From positions 1-23,596 of the forward strand of contig JAZKIX010000024.1 in NCBI GenBank assembly GCA_040384645.1: a DNA stretch of 23,596 bases. Reading direction: 5' to 3'. The notes under the pieces were generated by a model, which saw nothing but the letters and a program-made list of their open reading frames with translations, was not told where the DNA came from and did not search any database. The stretch is from JAZKIX01 sp040384645 (lineage in GTDB: Bacteria > Pseudomonadota > Gammaproteobacteria > Burkholderiales > Burkholderiaceae_D). Positions 22,823 to 23,596 of this stretch are shown one piece after another (positions within the stretch are counted from its first letter, which is position 1; the number at the start of each line of letters is the position of its first letter). The translations under genes were made by a program, and so were the position numbers.

Positions 22823-23596
22823 ATGCCGATTCCACATCCGACTAAAACGCCGCCGGCCGCGTCCAGTCTTAAAAAAGACCCTTTGCCTTCGGTCATCCCG
22901 GATTGCTGCAATATCGGCGTGGTATTTCGGACGTTGTTTTTGGTCAATGGTGTGATCCTCGGTGCAATCATTTTGCGCACCAATGGCCTCAGGCCTGCTT
23001 TATACGATTTTGTGGAATCGTCGATGCTGGTGGAATGGGTCTGCCTTCTATCCTTACTGGCCTTGTGCGGGATACGTAACCTGTTGTTGCAAAGCGGCGC
23101 CTTGCATGAAATATCGGTGTGGGCGCAGCGCGCTGTATGTGTGTTGGTACCGGCGCTGATCACTGGTTTCATGTTGAAAATGCTGATGCCCTTCGACTGG
23201 TTTCGCAGCAGTTTTACCCATTTGACTCTATCGGAAGGCATGTTGGTTGCCGGCCTGTTCGGCCTGAGCCTGCAACATTATCTAGAGTTGCGGACACGGG
23301 CCTTTTCTCCGGCGCTGGTAGAGGCGCGCTTGCAAGCATTGCAAGCACGTATCCGACCGCACTTTTTATTCAATAGCCTCAATGCAGTGATTTCCTTAAT
23401 CCGGACCGAGCCTTTGCGGGCTGAAGCGTCATTGGAGGATTTGGCCGATCTGTTCCGCGTGCTGATGCGCGACGCACGCGATATGACCAGTCTGGAAGAC
23501 GAGGTGCATTTGTGCCAGCAATATCTTTCGATTGAAAAAATCCGGCTGGGCGAAATCGAAAGCTGCCGCAGGAGCCGTCATCGACAAGGCGGCCCA
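22823..23596 (+). CDS. AlgZ/LytS-type membrane sensor histidine kinase (3' end outside window)
   Basis: The first 258 codons of a sensor kinase. Hydrophobic segments at about 34-52, 68-90, 103-121 and 138-152 suggest four membrane passes. A short linker leads to the His_kinase dimerisation domain: QARIRPHFLFNSLNAVISLI (phospho-acceptor H180), followed by LADLFRVLMRD and LEDEVHLCQQYLSIEKIRLGE. This is the LytS/AlgZ class, which pairs with LytTR-domain regulators. Synteny with argH suggests that an AlgR-like regulator and then hemC would follow; this is an inference from Pseudomonas. The last ~14 residues (EIESCRRSRHRQGGP) do not look like the family, where RLGERLxVxW is expected, so the sequence after about 23552 may be a misassembly. 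No ribosome binding site is evident. Confidence 0.87.
   Translation, partial: MPIPHPTKTPPAASSLKKDPLPSVIPDCCNIGVVFRTLFLVNGVILGAIILRTNGLRPALYDFVESSMLVEWVCLLSLLALCGIRNLLLQSGALHEISVWAQRAVCVLVPALITGFMLKMLMPFDWFRSSFTHLTLSEGMLVAGLFGLSLQHYLELRTRAFSPALVEARLQALQARIRPHFLFNSLNAVISLIRTEPLRAEASLEDLADLFRVLMRDARDMTSLEDEVHLCQQYLSIEKIRLGEIESCRRSRHRQGGP

Noticed and set aside
22798..23241. 147-residue minus-strand ORF opposite the sensor kinase
   Set aside because: It is a shadow of the kinase frame, which contains membrane segments and the PHFLFNSLN motif; the minus ORF has no recognisable features.
1..23596. CRISPR arrays, insertion sequences, toxin-antitoxin or known defence genes
   Set aside because: No direct-repeat arrays, transposase motifs or defence-gene domains were seen; coding content is core metabolic and signalling genes.

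Overview
The window is a chromosomal stretch of a betaproteobacterium, most likely Burkholderiales and probably Oxalobacteraceae. This is inferred from the gmk-rpoZ-spoT block next to yicC and rph-rdgB-hemW, from the DUF1631 gene, from argH placed divergently to an AlgZ/LytS-type kinase, and from the overall protein similarity; no 16S or marker search was possible. It looks like core genome: no phage genes, transposases, integrases or CRISPR arrays were seen. The assembly is draft quality, with two 10-N runs that break gmk and yicC and a suspicious last ~40 bases.

Layout. 1-3207 (minus): yicC, gmk, rpoZ and the first 349 codons of spoT, i.e. RNA turnover, GMP kinase, RNA polymerase omega and the (p)ppGpp synthetase/hydrolase. 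3281-8160 (plus): a Hanks-type Ser/Thr kinase, its PP2C phosphatase, rph (RNase PH), rdgB (dITP/XTP pyrophosphatase) and hemW. 8379-11608 (plus): a translationally coupled pair, an HDOD protein and a PAS-GGDEF-EAL protein, probably one c-di-GMP module. 11713-11802: tRNA-Ser(UGA), followed by a very strong bidirectional terminator. 11924-15337 (minus): a large DUF1631 protein and a two-part receiver-domain protein. 15551-16561 (plus): adenine deaminase of the Add family. 16558-18465 (minus): carboxylesterase, mog and darP/yjgA. 18543-19895 (plus): pmbA/tldE. 20086-21171 (plus): a Tat-exported TakP-like TRAP binding protein without its membrane subunits, with its own promoter and terminator. 21343-22746 (minus): argH. 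22823-end (plus): an AlgZ/LytS-type sensor kinase, truncated by the window.

Signalling is over-represented: (p)ppGpp (spoT), c-di-GMP (GGDEF-EAL and HDOD), Ser/Thr phosphorylation (kinase and PP2C), a response-regulator protein and a histidine kinase. The most unusual structure is not a gene. A dispersed, roughly 85-bp non-coding repeat occurs four times (2196-2284, 6054-6136, 8190-8278, 21250-21336) in both orientations, each time within about 50 bp of a stop codon. It has a G-tract box near one end and an A/T-rich inverted repeat near the other, at nearly constant spacing.
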